Assembly: GCA_016787345.1 (NCBI GenBank)
Contig: JAEUUU010000085.1
Coordinates: 1-64,000 of the forward strand
Direction: 5' to 3'
Length of the DNA stretch: 64,000 nt
From: Saprospiraceae bacterium
GTDB lineage: Bacteria; Bacteroidota; Bacteroidia; Chitinophagales; Saprospiraceae
Shown: positions 52,592 to 62,800 of the stretch, in pieces
How the letters are laid out: each line of letters begins with the position of its first letter
Position numbering within the stretch: the first letter of the stretch is position 1
Position numbers and translations under genes: made by a program
Notes under the pieces: generated by a model
What the model was told of the DNA's origin: nothing
Database searches by the model: none
What the model saw: the letters and a program-made list of their open reading frames with translations, nothing else

Positions 52592-54242
52592 TATCATCAT
52601 CAAAATCAAAGGCAGCGCAACCCAACTGGGCATGCGGGTCATTCAACTGGATATCGTCCGGGAGGTGAATCGCATCCCTTATGCCGAATTGTCTTTGACC
52701 GATGGCGATGTCGCCAAACAAAGCTTCGAACTCAGCAACCAATACTTCGAATTGGGAGATGAAGTGGAAATTCAGTTGAAACCCCTGAATCCTCCACAGG
52801 GCGCCAGCGCCAATCCTGTTACCCTTTTCAAAGGAATGGTATCGAAACACGCCGTGGAGATGGATGCCGCGGGCCTTTCCGCCGGCTCCCGGCTCACGGT
52901 GGAATTGCGGTCTTACCTGCTGTTACTCACTGCCCGCCGGGCCGGCAGGGTGTACCAGAATATGACAGATACCCAGATCGTTCAGCAACTTCTGCAAACC
53001 TATGGTCTTGCCTCCGGTACGTTTGCCGATACGGCCTTTGCCCATACCGAAATGGTTCAGTATGATTGCACCGATTGGGACTTCATACTTGCCCGCGCGG
53101 AAGCGAACGGCCTTTGCCTGCTGACCGAAGTGGACGCCCAGGGGCAGGAAATCCTGCACCTTGTTCCGCCCCAGCTTAATGCGACTGCCAATCATACTGT
53201 GCAGCCGGGTATGGCGACTTCTGTCATGGGACTGGAAATGGAAGCGCGTCTTGAAGGCCAGTTCGACGTGTTGCAGGCAACGGCCTGGGACAGTGCCACC
53301 CAGCAGATGCTGACACCTGTACAAGCTGCTGATTTTCCCCTTGCCCAGGGCAATATGAAACCGGCCGACGCGGCCGCTGTTTTGGGCGCCGCCAATGCCC
53401 TCACGCAGGCTCCTGTCGAAATCAACCCTGCCGAACTACAACGCTGGGCCGATGCAATCCTGGTAAAAAGCCGCATGGCTATGCTGCGTGGCCGGTTAAC
53501 CATGGAGGGAGATGCCAAATACAAGTTATTTGAACTGGTGGCATTAAAAAGCATCGGCGACCGATTCAATGGCAACGCTCTGATTACGGGTATATACCAG
53601 CAAATCAGTGCCCGGGGCTGGACGACCAGTCTGCAGCTCGGCGGCGACGAAGCCTGGCATATCAACCGCGAAGGCGTATCGGGGCAAGCCGCTTCCGGCC
53701 GATTGCCTTATGTACATGGCTTGCACACTGGTATTTTGCAAGGCTACGACAGTCAGACCGGGCTTAATCTTTTGGCCAAAGTGCAGGTGTCGGCGCTCGA
53801 AAGCGGCCAGGACATCATTTGGGCGCGACTGGCGATGCCTTATGCCGGCCCGGGTCGGGGATTCTTTTTTCGCCCCGAAATCGGCGATGAAGTGCTGCTC
53901 GGTTTTCTCAACGACGACCCCAACCAGCCCGTCATTTTAGGAAGCCTGTACAGCGGGGCCAATATACCTCCCGATCCCAATCTCCAACCTGCCAACGATT
54001 ATAAAAGCCTGATCGGGCGCACGGGCACGGGATTCGTGATCGAAGAGCCGCAGGATGGCAAAATGACTATTACAGCTGCCCCGCAAAGCGGCTCCCCCCA
54101 AACTATCGTACTCGACCCGAAAGGCCAATCCGTCACCATCAGCGACGGCAATCAGAACGAAATCGTGATGGATGCCCAGGGAATCAAAATCAGCAGCCCC
54201 AAAAAAATCATCCTGAAAGGCGCAAGTATTGACATGAACTGA
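52578..54242 (+). CDS. VgrG-like eCIS spike protein (Afp8/Pvc8-like)
   Basis: A 554-residue protein. The N-terminal 350 residues correspond to a gp27-like hub (QLDIVREVNRIPYAELSLTD, FKGMVSKHAVEMDAAGLSAG). A gp5-like OB fold lies at about 375-460 (LLAKVQVSALESGQDIIWAR, RPEIGDEVLLGFLNDDPNQP), and a short beta-helix needle at the end (TIVLDPKGQSVTISDGNQNE then GIKISSPKKIILKG). No lysozyme domain is present. The needle is tipped by the PAAR-like protein. Trimers form the central spike in the baseplate. Confidence 0.92.
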   Translation: MSKVDIIIKIKGSATQLGMRVIQLDIVREVNRIPYAELSLTDGDVAKQSFELSNQYFELGDEVEIQLKPLNPPQGASANPVTLFKGMVSKHAVEMDAAGLSAGSRLTVELRSYLLLLTARRAGRVYQNMTDTQIVQQLLQTYGLASGTFADTAFAHTEMVQYDCTDWDFILARAEANGLCLLTEVDAQGQEILHLVPPQLNATANHTVQPGMATSVMGLEMEARLEGQFDVLQATAWDSATQQMLTPVQAADFPLAQGNMKPADAAAVLGAANALTQAPVEINPAELQRWADAILVKSRMAMLRGRLTMEGDAKYKLFELVALKSIGDRFNGNALITGIYQQISARGWTTSLQLGGDEAWHINREGVSGQAASGRLPYVHGLHTGILQGYDSQTGLNLLAKVQVSALESGQDIIWARLAMPYAGPGRGFFFRPEIGDEVLLGFLNDDPNQPVILGSLYSGANIPPDPNLQPANDYKSLIGRTGTGFVIEEPQDGKMTITAAPQSGSPQTIVLDPKGQSVTISDGNQNEIVMDAQGIKISSPKKIILKGASIDMN

Positions 54243-54259
54243 TAAAAACATACACAACC

Positions 54260-54466
54260 ATGGCAGACAATTCATCAAACGAGCTGGTATTAAGAATCAG
54301 CATTGAAGAAGCAAACATCATTCTGGAAGGACTGGGCGAACTGGCTTTCAAAAAGTCATACGCTTTGGTAAACAAGATCCAGTACGCCGCAAGCGTCCAG
54401 CTGGGCAGCAATGGCCAAACGGCCGAAAGCCCCGTCGAGGATAATCCGAGTACTGATGAAAATTAA
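54260..54466 (+). CDS. Small eCIS-locus protein
   Basis: A 68-residue gene with a clear helix, SIEEANIILEGLGELAFKKS then YALVNKIQYAASVQLG, and a polar tail. The pattern resembles small phage-type proteins with an EANxILEGLG motif, but the function is unknown. It sits between the VgrG-like and gp25 genes with 17 and 7 base gaps. Part of the assembly or a small regulator are both possible. Confidence 0.62.
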   Translation: MADNSSNELVLRISIEEANIILEGLGELAFKKSYALVNKIQYAASVQLGSNGQTAESPVEDNPSTDEN

Positions 54467-54473
54467 ATGAATC

Positions 54474-54890
54474 ATGACCGACACCGCCAATAGTTTTCTC
54501 GGCACGGGATGGGCGTTTCCGCCAACTTTCCACCGGCAAGGCGCAGACCTCGCCATGGTATCAGGTGTGGACGACATCGCCCAAAGCCTCGAAATCCTGC
54601 TCGGCACCCGCTTGCGTGAGCGGCTTTGGCACGACGATTTTGGTTGCGATCTCAGCAGTTACCTGTTTGAGTCCATCGATCAAAGCCTGATCAATCGCAT
54701 CCGCAACTCCGTCGCCGATGCCCTGCTGTATCACGAACCCCGTATTCAGGTGGAGCAGGTGGAAGTTCAGGACGGCGGAAGCGCAGGCTTGCTGAATATT
54801 GAAGTGGTTTTTAAAGTTCGCAGCACCAACTCCAGGTATAATATGGTCTATCCCTTCTACCTGGAAGAAGCCGCCGGCAGGAAAATTTAA
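54474..54890 (+). CDS. gp25-like baseplate wedge protein (Afp9/Pvc9-like)
   Basis: A 138-residue protein with the GPW/gp25 pattern: FLGTGWAFPPTFHRQGADLA, SLEILLGTRLRERLWHDDFG, and EPRIQVEQVEVQDG. It links the first sheath ring to the baseplate. It follows the small 68-residue gene directly and precedes the PAAR-like tip gene. Confidence 0.9.
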   Translation: MTDTANSFLGTGWAFPPTFHRQGADLAMVSGVDDIAQSLEILLGTRLRERLWHDDFGCDLSSYLFESIDQSLINRIRNSVADALLYHEPRIQVEQVEVQDGGSAGLLNIEVVFKVRSTNSRYNMVYPFYLEEAAGRKI

Positions 54891-54901
54891 CTTTATCGAA
54901 C

Positions 54902-55336
54902 ATGCCCGATTATATCCTCATCGATGGCGATCTCGCCCTGTTTATGCCCAACTTTGGCATGGCGACCGTAGTGGTGCAGCCGGGTACGCTGCGCGCGACA
55001 GGTCAGTCGGGCCTTGGCGGCAAAAAACTTTGCGTCGATGGCGATGAAGCCAGTGTGGAAGTGCCGGGCTGTATGTACATCACCGCTATACACACCATTC
55101 CCGGCGCCGGCACCCTGAAAATTCAGGCCCTGGCGCCCGATCAGAAAGCGCTGAAAACCTGCAGTGGCGGCAAAGCCGTGCTTTTGAAAGGCGTTTTCTT
55201 TCAGGCTGTGTTTGAAGTGCAGACCCCCGCACAGCAACCCCCGCCCGGCACCAGCCCGCCCATTCCCGACCCCACCCCCCAGTACCCCGGACAAGGCCAG
55301 TTCCAAACGACCAACCTAACCTACAAAGGCTCCTGA
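54902..55336 (+). CDS. PAAR-like spike-tip protein (Afp10/Pvc10-like)
   Basis: A 144-residue protein. A hydrophobic beta start (DYILIDGDLALFMPNFGMAT) and a PAAR-like cone, KKLCVDGDEASVEVPGCMYI then GAGTLKIQALAPDQKALKTC, place it as the spike tip. The last 35 residues are a Pro-rich extension (PPPGTSPPIPDPTPQYPGQG) that may act as a short linker or be unordered. It sits at the sharp end of the spike. Its stop overlaps the next start (TGATG at 55334-55338). Confidence 0.75.
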   Translation: MPDYILIDGDLALFMPNFGMATVVVQPGTLRATGQSGLGGKKLCVDGDEASVEVPGCMYITAIHTIPGAGTLKIQALAPDQKALKTCSGGKAVLLKGVFFQAVFEVQTPAQQPPPGTSPPIPDPTPQYPGQGQFQTTNLTYKGS

Positions 55337-58300
55337 TGGCAAACGATACGCAAAACGGCACCATTTTCCGCGACGGCACCAGCCAGCGCCAGCGCTTGCT
55401 GCCCGCGCTCGCCCCGACGTATTTCTCCGTGGAGGAACACAGCACGGAGGATCAGTTGCGTTTTGCCCGCGAATTTGCCAAGACATTGAAGTTTTTTAAC
55501 CTCAACAATCAGGAAGAGGGCGACTGGAGCGGCCTGCTGGGCAATGACGATCAGCTGATCGCGGATATCTTCGCCTTTATCGACAACCCGGCTGCTTTCG
55601 ATCACGACCCGGCCAAAAAAGCCTGGCTGACCCGGCCGCATTTGTCCTTGTTTTTGCAGTTTCTCGACCTGCTCAAAGGGCCCAGGGCCCAATTCGACGA
55701 CCTGACACGCCGACACCTCGAACATTATTATCGCGAGGTGCTGCGCTTTGGTCCCAAGCCCTGGAAACCCGATCGGGTACACGTGCTGTTCGAACCGGCC
55801 AAGGGAACGGGCGCCCTTACACTGCCGCAAGGGGCCTTGTTGCAGGCCGGAAAAGACGCCAAAGGAAAGTTCCTGCATTATCAAACCCTGTTTGAAACAG
55901 TGGTGAACCAGGCGCGGGTGGTGGATATTCGACAAACGTTCCTGGTGCCGGAAAGAAATGATGCAGGCGCCCCCGTAAATGCAAATGCAGGAATGTTGTA
56001 TGCGTCCAGTGCGTGGCAGGAAGGGCAGGAAAGCCAGGGAAAATTCCAGGCTTTGGGCGCCGATCTGCCCCAAAAGAATCTGACAAGCCCAACGCTGGCC
56101 GAGGTCGGGTTTATAATTGAATCGCCTTTGTTCTGGCTATCGGGCGGAGGAACACGGGAAGTATATCTGATACTTCCGACAGAGGGAGACAATACAACTA
56201 TTTGGGAGGCATTCCGGTTTGAGTTCAGCTGCGCAGGCAGCCAGTGGTATGTCCCCAAAACAAAACTCCTGAAAGCGACGGACCTTCCGAAAGGGATGCT
56301 GCCTCAAAACGGTGATTACAACAGTGCGGAAGTCATATCATTTTCAATCGATTTTAGTGAAGGCGCCCCGGATTTTGCGCCGCCTGCGTACGGAGCAGGA
56401 TTCAAACACCCGGTACTAAGAGCCATTCTGAGTCAAACCAATGAAGTCAGGTACGACGCGGCTTTTAATGCGCTCCATGTGAAAAAATTATGTTTGTATG
56501 TGGTGGGCAATGAACTGAGTGCACCCAAAATTCGCAACGACCAGGCCGTGCTCAATCCGAAAGGCCCCTTTGAGCCTTTCGGAACCAACCCGCAAAAAGG
56601 GTCAACCTTTACGTTTAGCCATCCGGAATTGTGCTTAAAACCAATTCAGGAGATCAGGATGACGGTGGATTGGCGCGGGCTGCCGGATACTTCCAATCAA
56701 TACATTCCTTATCTTGAATATTTGGAAAGTCTTGATCCAAAGATTGAAAGAGACTTGTCGTTTTCGGTGAAGTTAATGGATGTCTCCCCCGTAAAAGTCA
56801 TTATTGATGCAGCAAATCAGCGGGAAATTTCCGCTGCCAATCTAAACTTCCCCGGTGCGCTGGAAAACCTGCCTGACTCAAACGATCCTTTTGATTTTCC
56901 GCGCCGGTTCGAACTGAAACTTGCCAGTGAATTGCTGCACAAGATTTACCCGCGGGTATTGTTGTGGTGTGCCAATAAAGATAATAAATGCACAAAGCCT
57001 GTTCCGCCCCCTTACACCCCTGCCTTCCAGTCGTTTAGCATTGGGTATACCTCGTTTGCAGAAATAGTACGCCCTGAGGCCGGGTTTTATCATATTCACC
57101 CGTTTGGGACTCTAACGGCCTCTCCCATCAAAAATAATGAAGATAGCCTGTTTTTCAGGTTGTTGCCATTTTACAAAGAAGACGGCTGCCTTTATATCGG
57201 TATAGATGGTTTTGGAGGGGCTTCCGACCTGAACCTCTTGTTTCAAATGTGGCCGCGCCTTTCGGAGCAGACGGAAAAAATGCCCGAAGTCGCCTTGTGT
57301 TACCTGAAAGATGACCGCTGGCAGAAATTGGACGGGCAAGTGAACATCCTCTACGACGCCACGAAGCAACTGTTCCAGACCGGCCTCATGCGCCTCCGCT
57401 TGCCGGAGGTTTCGTCTCTGGCACACCGAACGATGCCATCCGGCCTGTACTGGCTGCGCGCCGAATCCTTCGCGGGCTTTGCCGATGCTACGGGCGATAT
57501 CGTCGCCGTACACGCCCAGGCCATGGAAGCGGAGTTTGTGAACCGCGACAACACCCTGGAACATCTGCAACGCCCCCTGCCGCCCGACAGCATCAAAAGC
57601 CTGGTGCTGCGCAACCCGCTGATCAAAAGCCTGCGCCAGCCCTATACCTCCTTCGGCGGGCGACCTGAAGAGGCGCCCGAACGCCTCTACACCCGCGTGA
57701 GCGAACGCCTGCGCCACAAGCAGCGCGCGCTGACGGCCTGGGATTACGAGCGGCTGGTACTCGAACACTTTCCGGAGGTGTATAAAGTGAAATGCCTGCT
57801 GCCCTGGGAACTGAGCATTCTGGACGCCGGCAATAGCGCGGGCGCCGCGCGCCGCGCGCCCCTGAATCCCGCTGCCGGCGCGGTCACCCTCGTAGTCATT
57901 CCCGATATTTCGAATGCCGCTCCTTCCTTTCCCATGGAACCCCGCGCGCCGCGCGCCCTGCTCAACGATATCGCCTTGTTTCTGGCAGACTATACCTCGC
58001 CCTTCGCCAAAATCACAGTAAAAAACCCGCGCTACGAATACGTGCGTTATCGTATGGACATCCGCTTCCATCAGGATTACGGCCCCGACATCTATCTCCA
58101 TGAGACCAATGAAGCCCTGAAACGTCACCTCTCGCCCTGGGCCTACGAACAGGGCGCCGACATACCCTTCGGCAGCCGTATCTACCACTCGGAAGTGATC
58201 TATTTTTTGGAAAAGCTGCCGTATGTGGATTACGTGCTGAATTTTAAACTGATACTCCATCAAACTGGAAATGAAAAGCCACTTGGATGCTTAGAACCTG

Positions 58301-58455
58301 CTCTCTGGGTTGGCGCGGACTGCCCAGATGCAGTACTAATTACTCATCCTAAACATATCATATGGTCGGTTTTCGGCCAACCTAAATCCGATGAAAAATA
58401 CAAGGGTATTGGGTATGATATTATTGGGGTAGATCATAAAGTAGAGATTTCTTAA
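55336..58455 (+). CDS. eCIS baseplate protein J-like (Afp11/Pvc11-like)
   Basis: A 1039-residue protein with the eCIS baseplate start: GTSQRQRLLPALAPTYFSVE, LEHYYREVLRFGPKPWKPDR and VHVLFEPAKGTGALTLPQGA. A gpJ-type end carries SERLRHKQRALTAWDYERLV, EVYKVKCLLPW and SRIYHSEVIYFLEKLPYVDY. It forms the wedge ring that links sheath, hub and fibres. The last about 65 residues (58,255-58,455) are encoded by a distinctly AT-rich stretch that continues into the next gene. Parts of the middle (56,100-57,300) are also less GC-rich. Confidence 0.9.
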   Translation: MANDTQNGTIFRDGTSQRQRLLPALAPTYFSVEEHSTEDQLRFAREFAKTLKFFNLNNQEEGDWSGLLGNDDQLIADIFAFIDNPAAFDHDPAKKAWLTRPHLSLFLQFLDLLKGPRAQFDDLTRRHLEHYYREVLRFGPKPWKPDRVHVLFEPAKGTGALTLPQGALLQAGKDAKGKFLHYQTLFETVVNQARVVDIRQTFLVPERNDAGAPVNANAGMLYASSAWQEGQESQGKFQALGADLPQKNLTSPTLAEVGFIIESPLFWLSGGGTREVYLILPTEGDNTTIWEAFRFEFSCAGSQWYVPKTKLLKATDLPKGMLPQNGDYNSAEVISFSIDFSEGAPDFAPPAYGAGFKHPVLRAILSQTNEVRYDAAFNALHVKKLCLYVVGNELSAPKIRNDQAVLNPKGPFEPFGTNPQKGSTFTFSHPELCLKPIQEIRMTVDWRGLPDTSNQYIPYLEYLESLDPKIERDLSFSVKLMDVSPVKVIIDAANQREISAANLNFPGALENLPDSNDPFDFPRRFELKLASELLHKIYPRVLLWCANKDNKCTKPVPPPYTPAFQSFSIGYTSFAEIVRPEAGFYHIHPFGTLTASPIKNNEDSLFFRLLPFYKEDGCLYIGIDGFGGASDLNLLFQMWPRLSEQTEKMPEVALCYLKDDRWQKLDGQVNILYDATKQLFQTGLMRLRLPEVSSLAHRTMPSGLYWLRAESFAGFADATGDIVAVHAQAMEAEFVNRDNTLEHLQRPLPPDSIKSLVLRNPLIKSLRQPYTSFGGRPEEAPERLYTRVSERLRHKQRALTAWDYERLVLEHFPEVYKVKCLLPWELSILDAGNSAGAARRAPLNPAAGAVTLVVIPDISNAAPSFPMEPRAPRALLNDIALFLADYTSPFAKITVKNPRYEYVRYRMDIRFHQDYGPDIYLHETNEALKRHLSPWAYEQGADIPFGSRIYHSEVIYFLEKLPYVDYVLNFKLILHQTGNEKPLGCLEPALWVGADCPDAVLITHPKHIIWSVFGQPKSDEKYKGIGYDIIGVDHKVEIS

Positions 58456-58471
58456 TTTTAATATAACTAAG

Positions 58472-59824
58472 ATGGCAAACATCGAAATTAAAATAGATCA
58501 AAGTCTCAGCCGAGAAAGCCTTAGGGGGGCCTTTGAAGATGAAAGTTGCCCTGCTGGGAAAGACTATTTGCGAATATTTAATTCAGGGATCAATTTCTGG
58601 GATGACCGAATTGATCCACCAAGATTAAATAGCAATGAGGACCCTCTTACTATCAAAGGATGGGGCCCTCAACAAAATGTTATTAAATTTTCTTCGGGAG
58701 ATAATTTTGATACACAAAATAAAATAGAATGGCTTATTAGCCTCAACTTAAATAATACAAATTCTTTTTGCATTCAAACGATTAAGAACGCTTCCTCAGT
58801 AAATGCATTAACAATTACAAGCGATGGCAAAATTGGTATTGGTTATGCATACCCAACGGCAAAATTGTATATCCAGTCAAATGAAAATTTGACTGGATTG
58901 AAAATTATAAGTAACGAACTGAAGCCTGAATTTGGCTCAAAAGAATTATGGCTGCAGCTATTAGGCAATTCTTCGTCCCAATATATAGAATACTTAGAAA
59001 TTTCACATAACCGGCATACGGAATTATCTATGGAATCGCCTAACGCTTGGGCATATTCAGAAATAAAATTACAAAAGAGAATTAACGAATCTGTTTTTAA
59101 TTATGTTTCCTTTAAAGGCTCTTTTTCGGAAGGCTTAAATAAATATCGAAACTTGTTAACTATTGGGTTCGGTGATCAAGATCATGTCTTTATCGATCAT
59201 AGTGGTAACCTAGGCGTAAAATTTCTAACAATTTCAAATCCAAGGGATTTTGAAGTACACGGTACTGTCGCAATATTCGGAAAAGAGGAAAGGAAATTTG
59301 ATCTCGAAATTTCCCCATGGCCAGGTTATAAAAAGAGCGCACGAATTTATATAGGTGATATATTAGAATTTAATTTGCCTAATGGGGTGGAATTATTTTA
59401 TGATACTGATAAAAAAAATTTTTCTCTTAATAGATGGAGTCAAAACGAAGCTGCAAGCGTATTTAGTATTACAAATAATGAAGACTCAGAATGTTACTTT
59501 ACTATAGAGAAAAATGTTTTTCCTACCTTTATTGAAGGTGTTAAACCTAATTTTGATAGTAATTGGATTGAAATAACAAATGGTGAAACTGATGTAATTT
59601 ATTTTGATGGAATGTGCCCGCCCAAGAACATTACGGTTTTTGTTCAACGTATTCAACCCGATGGAGAATATCACGATTCTTATACTTTGTTGCCATTTGC
59701 TCCCTTTGATAAATTTATACCGTCATATTCTTGCTTTTATATTATTGGTAATTCTATTCGTATTATGAAGGGGAAAAATGACATGAAAAAGAAAATGAAA
59801 ATCCGTGCATATGCTTGGAAATGA
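58472..59824 (+). CDS. Tail-fibre-like protein in an AT-rich cassette
   Basis: A 450-residue protein with no overall family that I can name. Inside it are tail-fibre type segments: VNALTITSDGKIGIGYAYPT followed by AKLYIQ, and DHSGNLGVKFLTISNP then DFEVHGTVAI. These resemble the repeated DGxVGIGTxxPxxKLxV motifs of phage and eCIS fibres. Strands dominate and there is no signal. Fibres bind the target cell. It sits between the Afp11- and Afp12-like genes, whereas Afp13 fibres usually come after Afp12. One sample line (59,341-59,400) has 15 of 60 G or C, against 37 of 60 at 57,541-57,600. It could be a horizontally acquired receptor-binding protein. Confidence 0.68.
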   Translation: MANIEIKIDQSLSRESLRGAFEDESCPAGKDYLRIFNSGINFWDDRIDPPRLNSNEDPLTIKGWGPQQNVIKFSSGDNFDTQNKIEWLISLNLNNTNSFCIQTIKNASSVNALTITSDGKIGIGYAYPTAKLYIQSNENLTGLKIISNELKPEFGSKELWLQLLGNSSSQYIEYLEISHNRHTELSMESPNAWAYSEIKLQKRINESVFNYVSFKGSFSEGLNKYRNLLTIGFGDQDHVFIDHSGNLGVKFLTISNPRDFEVHGTVAIFGKEERKFDLEISPWPGYKKSARIYIGDILEFNLPNGVELFYDTDKKNFSLNRWSQNEAASVFSITNNEDSECYFTIEKNVFPTFIEGVKPNFDSNWIEITNGETDVIYFDGMCPPKNITVFVQRIQPDGEYHDSYTLLPFAPFDKFIPSYSCFYIIGNSIRIMKGKNDMKKKMKIRAYAWK

Positions 59825-59839
59825 ATTTTCAATACTATT

Positions 59840-62800
59840 ATGCAGAATCAAATAAAGTGGTCCGACCACAACCTCCACGACCCCGGCATCACCCTCCTGG
59901 AGCACCTGGCCTACGCCATCAGCGACCTGAGCTACCGCCTGGGCTTCGACATGGCGGATTTGCTGGCCGAATCCGGCGCCTCGCAGGAGACAAAGGCGTT
60001 TTTCAGCGCCGCGCAGATACTGCCGCAGACGCCCCTGAGCCTGCTGGACTACCGGAAACTGTTGCTGGATCAGGAAGGGGTGAAAAATGCGTGGGTGTCC
60101 GTTTTGAATGCAGGCGAACCGGCCCTGAACTTTGACAATGGCATCATATCTCTTGCAAGCTCGGGTGCTCGTCTTCCAAAATACCTCCGCGGCATTTACA
60201 AAGTCGAAATCGAACCCGATGACCTGAATAATCCGCCCGCTCCACAAGCCATCCGTTCGACCCTCGCCCGCCACCGCAACCTCTGCGAAGACGTACAACA
60301 AATAACCATATTCGGCGAAAACGATATCGAACCCGTCACCCTGCAACTCGACCTCGAAGTGACCGACAACCGGGTGGATCTGACGCAATTATGGGACCTG
60401 ATCGCGGCCGACCTCACCCAGTGGATTGCTCCCAATATCCGGTTTTACAGCCTCCCGGAAATGCTGCAGCGCGGAAAAAGCATCGATGAAATTTTTACCG
60501 GCCCCTTGCTCGAACACGGCTTCCTCGACGAGGAGGAAGTGAAAAACTACGCCAAAAAAACCGCGCTTCGCGCTTCGGATATCCTGCACCGTGTGATGGA
60601 CCTTGGAGGCGTGAAACTGGTGCGGCAGGTCCTCATGAGCACACCGGCCCGGCCCGGCCAGAAACAATACCTGTCGCTGAGCGAGAACCAGATACCGCGC
60701 CTGGAACGGCTGGAAATCAATGTGTATGCCGGCGGCAGGCGTTTGTTCCACAAGGAGGCCACACTGTCGGGCAGCGCAAAAAACACCTATTCCGTCAAAC
60801 AGGATGTGCCCGTGCCGACGGGGCGCTGGCGCAATCCCGCTCGCTTTATCTCCATCGCCAACGAGTTGCCCGCCAACTACGGCATCGGCCCCGCGGGTTT
60901 GCCGGCCGACGCCACACCCCGGAGGAAAGCCCAGGCGCAGCAGTTAAAGGCATATCTGGCCCTGTTCGAACAGTTGCTGGCCAATCAGTTCGCCCAGTTG
61001 GCCCACATGCGCAATCTGCTCTCACCCGCGTACGATGCCCCGCCCACCTATGTTTTAAACCCGCTCGATACGGCCGACGGTCTGCCGGGCATCGAAACCC
61101 TGTACAAGCCTGATTTTGCCGACAATTTACTTCCTGTGCTCGATCCGGAAGCGCGGGCGCTGGAACGCCACCACCGCCGGCTGGACCACTTGCTGGCCCG
61201 CTTCGGTGAAGATTTTCCTTATCCCCCGGCTTCCGACGTGGTTGATCCTGCCGTGATGCAACAGCGGAAACAGCAGTTTTTACAAGATTATGCTGATCTC
61301 GGTAAAGGCCGGGGCAAAGCCGTCGACTATCGGAATACGCCATTGCACAACACAGGGCCCCTTTCCTCCGGACTGGAAACCCGGCTTCGCCGGCTGTTGG
61401 GCATAAGAGCATTCGACGAGACCGAATTTCCCCTGCTCGACATCGATTTTTATCAGGAGGCCGATCAGGACGGTATTTCCGAGTATCGGTTCAGGGTCAA
61501 GGACCGGGCGGAGAATAAAATCGTGCTCAGCAGCAGCAAACACTACCACGACCTGTTGGAAGCCCGGCTCGAATTGCGTTGGGCGTTGCAAAGGGCGGCT
61601 ATCCAGTCGGGCTACCAACTCAGGGATACCGAAGAGGAAACCAAGAGGGAATATTTCAATATTGTTGATCCCTCGGGAGAGGTTATTGCCCGGCGGATCG
61701 AGTATTTTCCCAAAAGAGGCGGCAAAAAGCGCCGTCCGGATGCCATCAACCGCCTCAAAACACTGTGCGCCCCCATCCTGAAACAGGAATGTTTATACAT
61801 CGTCGAACATTCGCTTATTGCGCCCCGGCAGTCGGACAACGATGCCATGTTCGAGCCAAGGTGGAGGGTGATTGATCCTCCCGTGAAGAATGAATTTTAC
61901 GACCCCTGGTCGATGCAGATCAGCGCCGTTTTACCCGATTTCGCGGGCCGGTTTGCTGGCGGGAAAAACAGCGAGTTCGGGTTGTTTGTACGGGAACTGG
62001 TGGAATCCGAAACGCCTGCCCACCTGACGCCCAGGTGTTGTTGGTTATCGGAAGATGCCTTTTTTCAATTTGAAGCCTGCTATGGCGCTTTGTTAAAAAA
62101 ACTGTGCCTTGGGCAGGATACGACGGCTGAAACACGCATGCTGAATCGCTTGTTAGGGATAAGCGAAAGAACAAGAGGGGAGTTTCAGTCAACCAGTTTA
62201 AGAATCAGTTTTAACCCTTTATCCAGTCGAAAGCAGTATTTCAGTCTTCCGGCAGCAGCGATTCCCGTTTCTACTTCCGAAGGCTCGTCCCTGACGATCA
62301 GTTTTTGGATGCGTCTCGAGGAACGGGTAAACGGAAACGGGAACCTTTTTTCTGTCAAGTCAGGCCCTACAGGGAAGCCTTTGATCAATATTGCTTTTAC
62401 GTCCACTCAGGTGGTTTTTTCTTGTGGCATTTTAGACCAATCCGGCCGTCAGCCCAGTGTTACTTTGTCTCTTTCCAGTTTAGGCCGAAATTATGTCGGC
62501 CGTTGGATTCATTGGTCATTTATCAATCGTTATGAATCTTTTACCTATTCATCCCAGTTGCATATTTTGGTTGATGGAGCATCTCTGGCAACAGCGACAA
62601 AAGGTGGCGAACTTCCTGAAATATGGCCCAGAGAGACTCTGGTGCGGTTTGGTAATTTTGGTACCCGGAAAGATGTTTTTAAATTGAATGTGACCGATTT
62701 GAGAATATGGAATTATGCCCGGTCTGAAAAAGACATGGAATTTGACATGGATGCCCGGCTGGTCGGCGACGAAACAGGTTTATACGGCTATTGGAAACTG

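Noticed and set aside
57112..58263. Leftward frame of 383 residues inside the Afp11-like gene
   Set aside because: Antisense of a baseplate gene. Its end near 58,263 reflects the change in base composition there, not a gene boundary.
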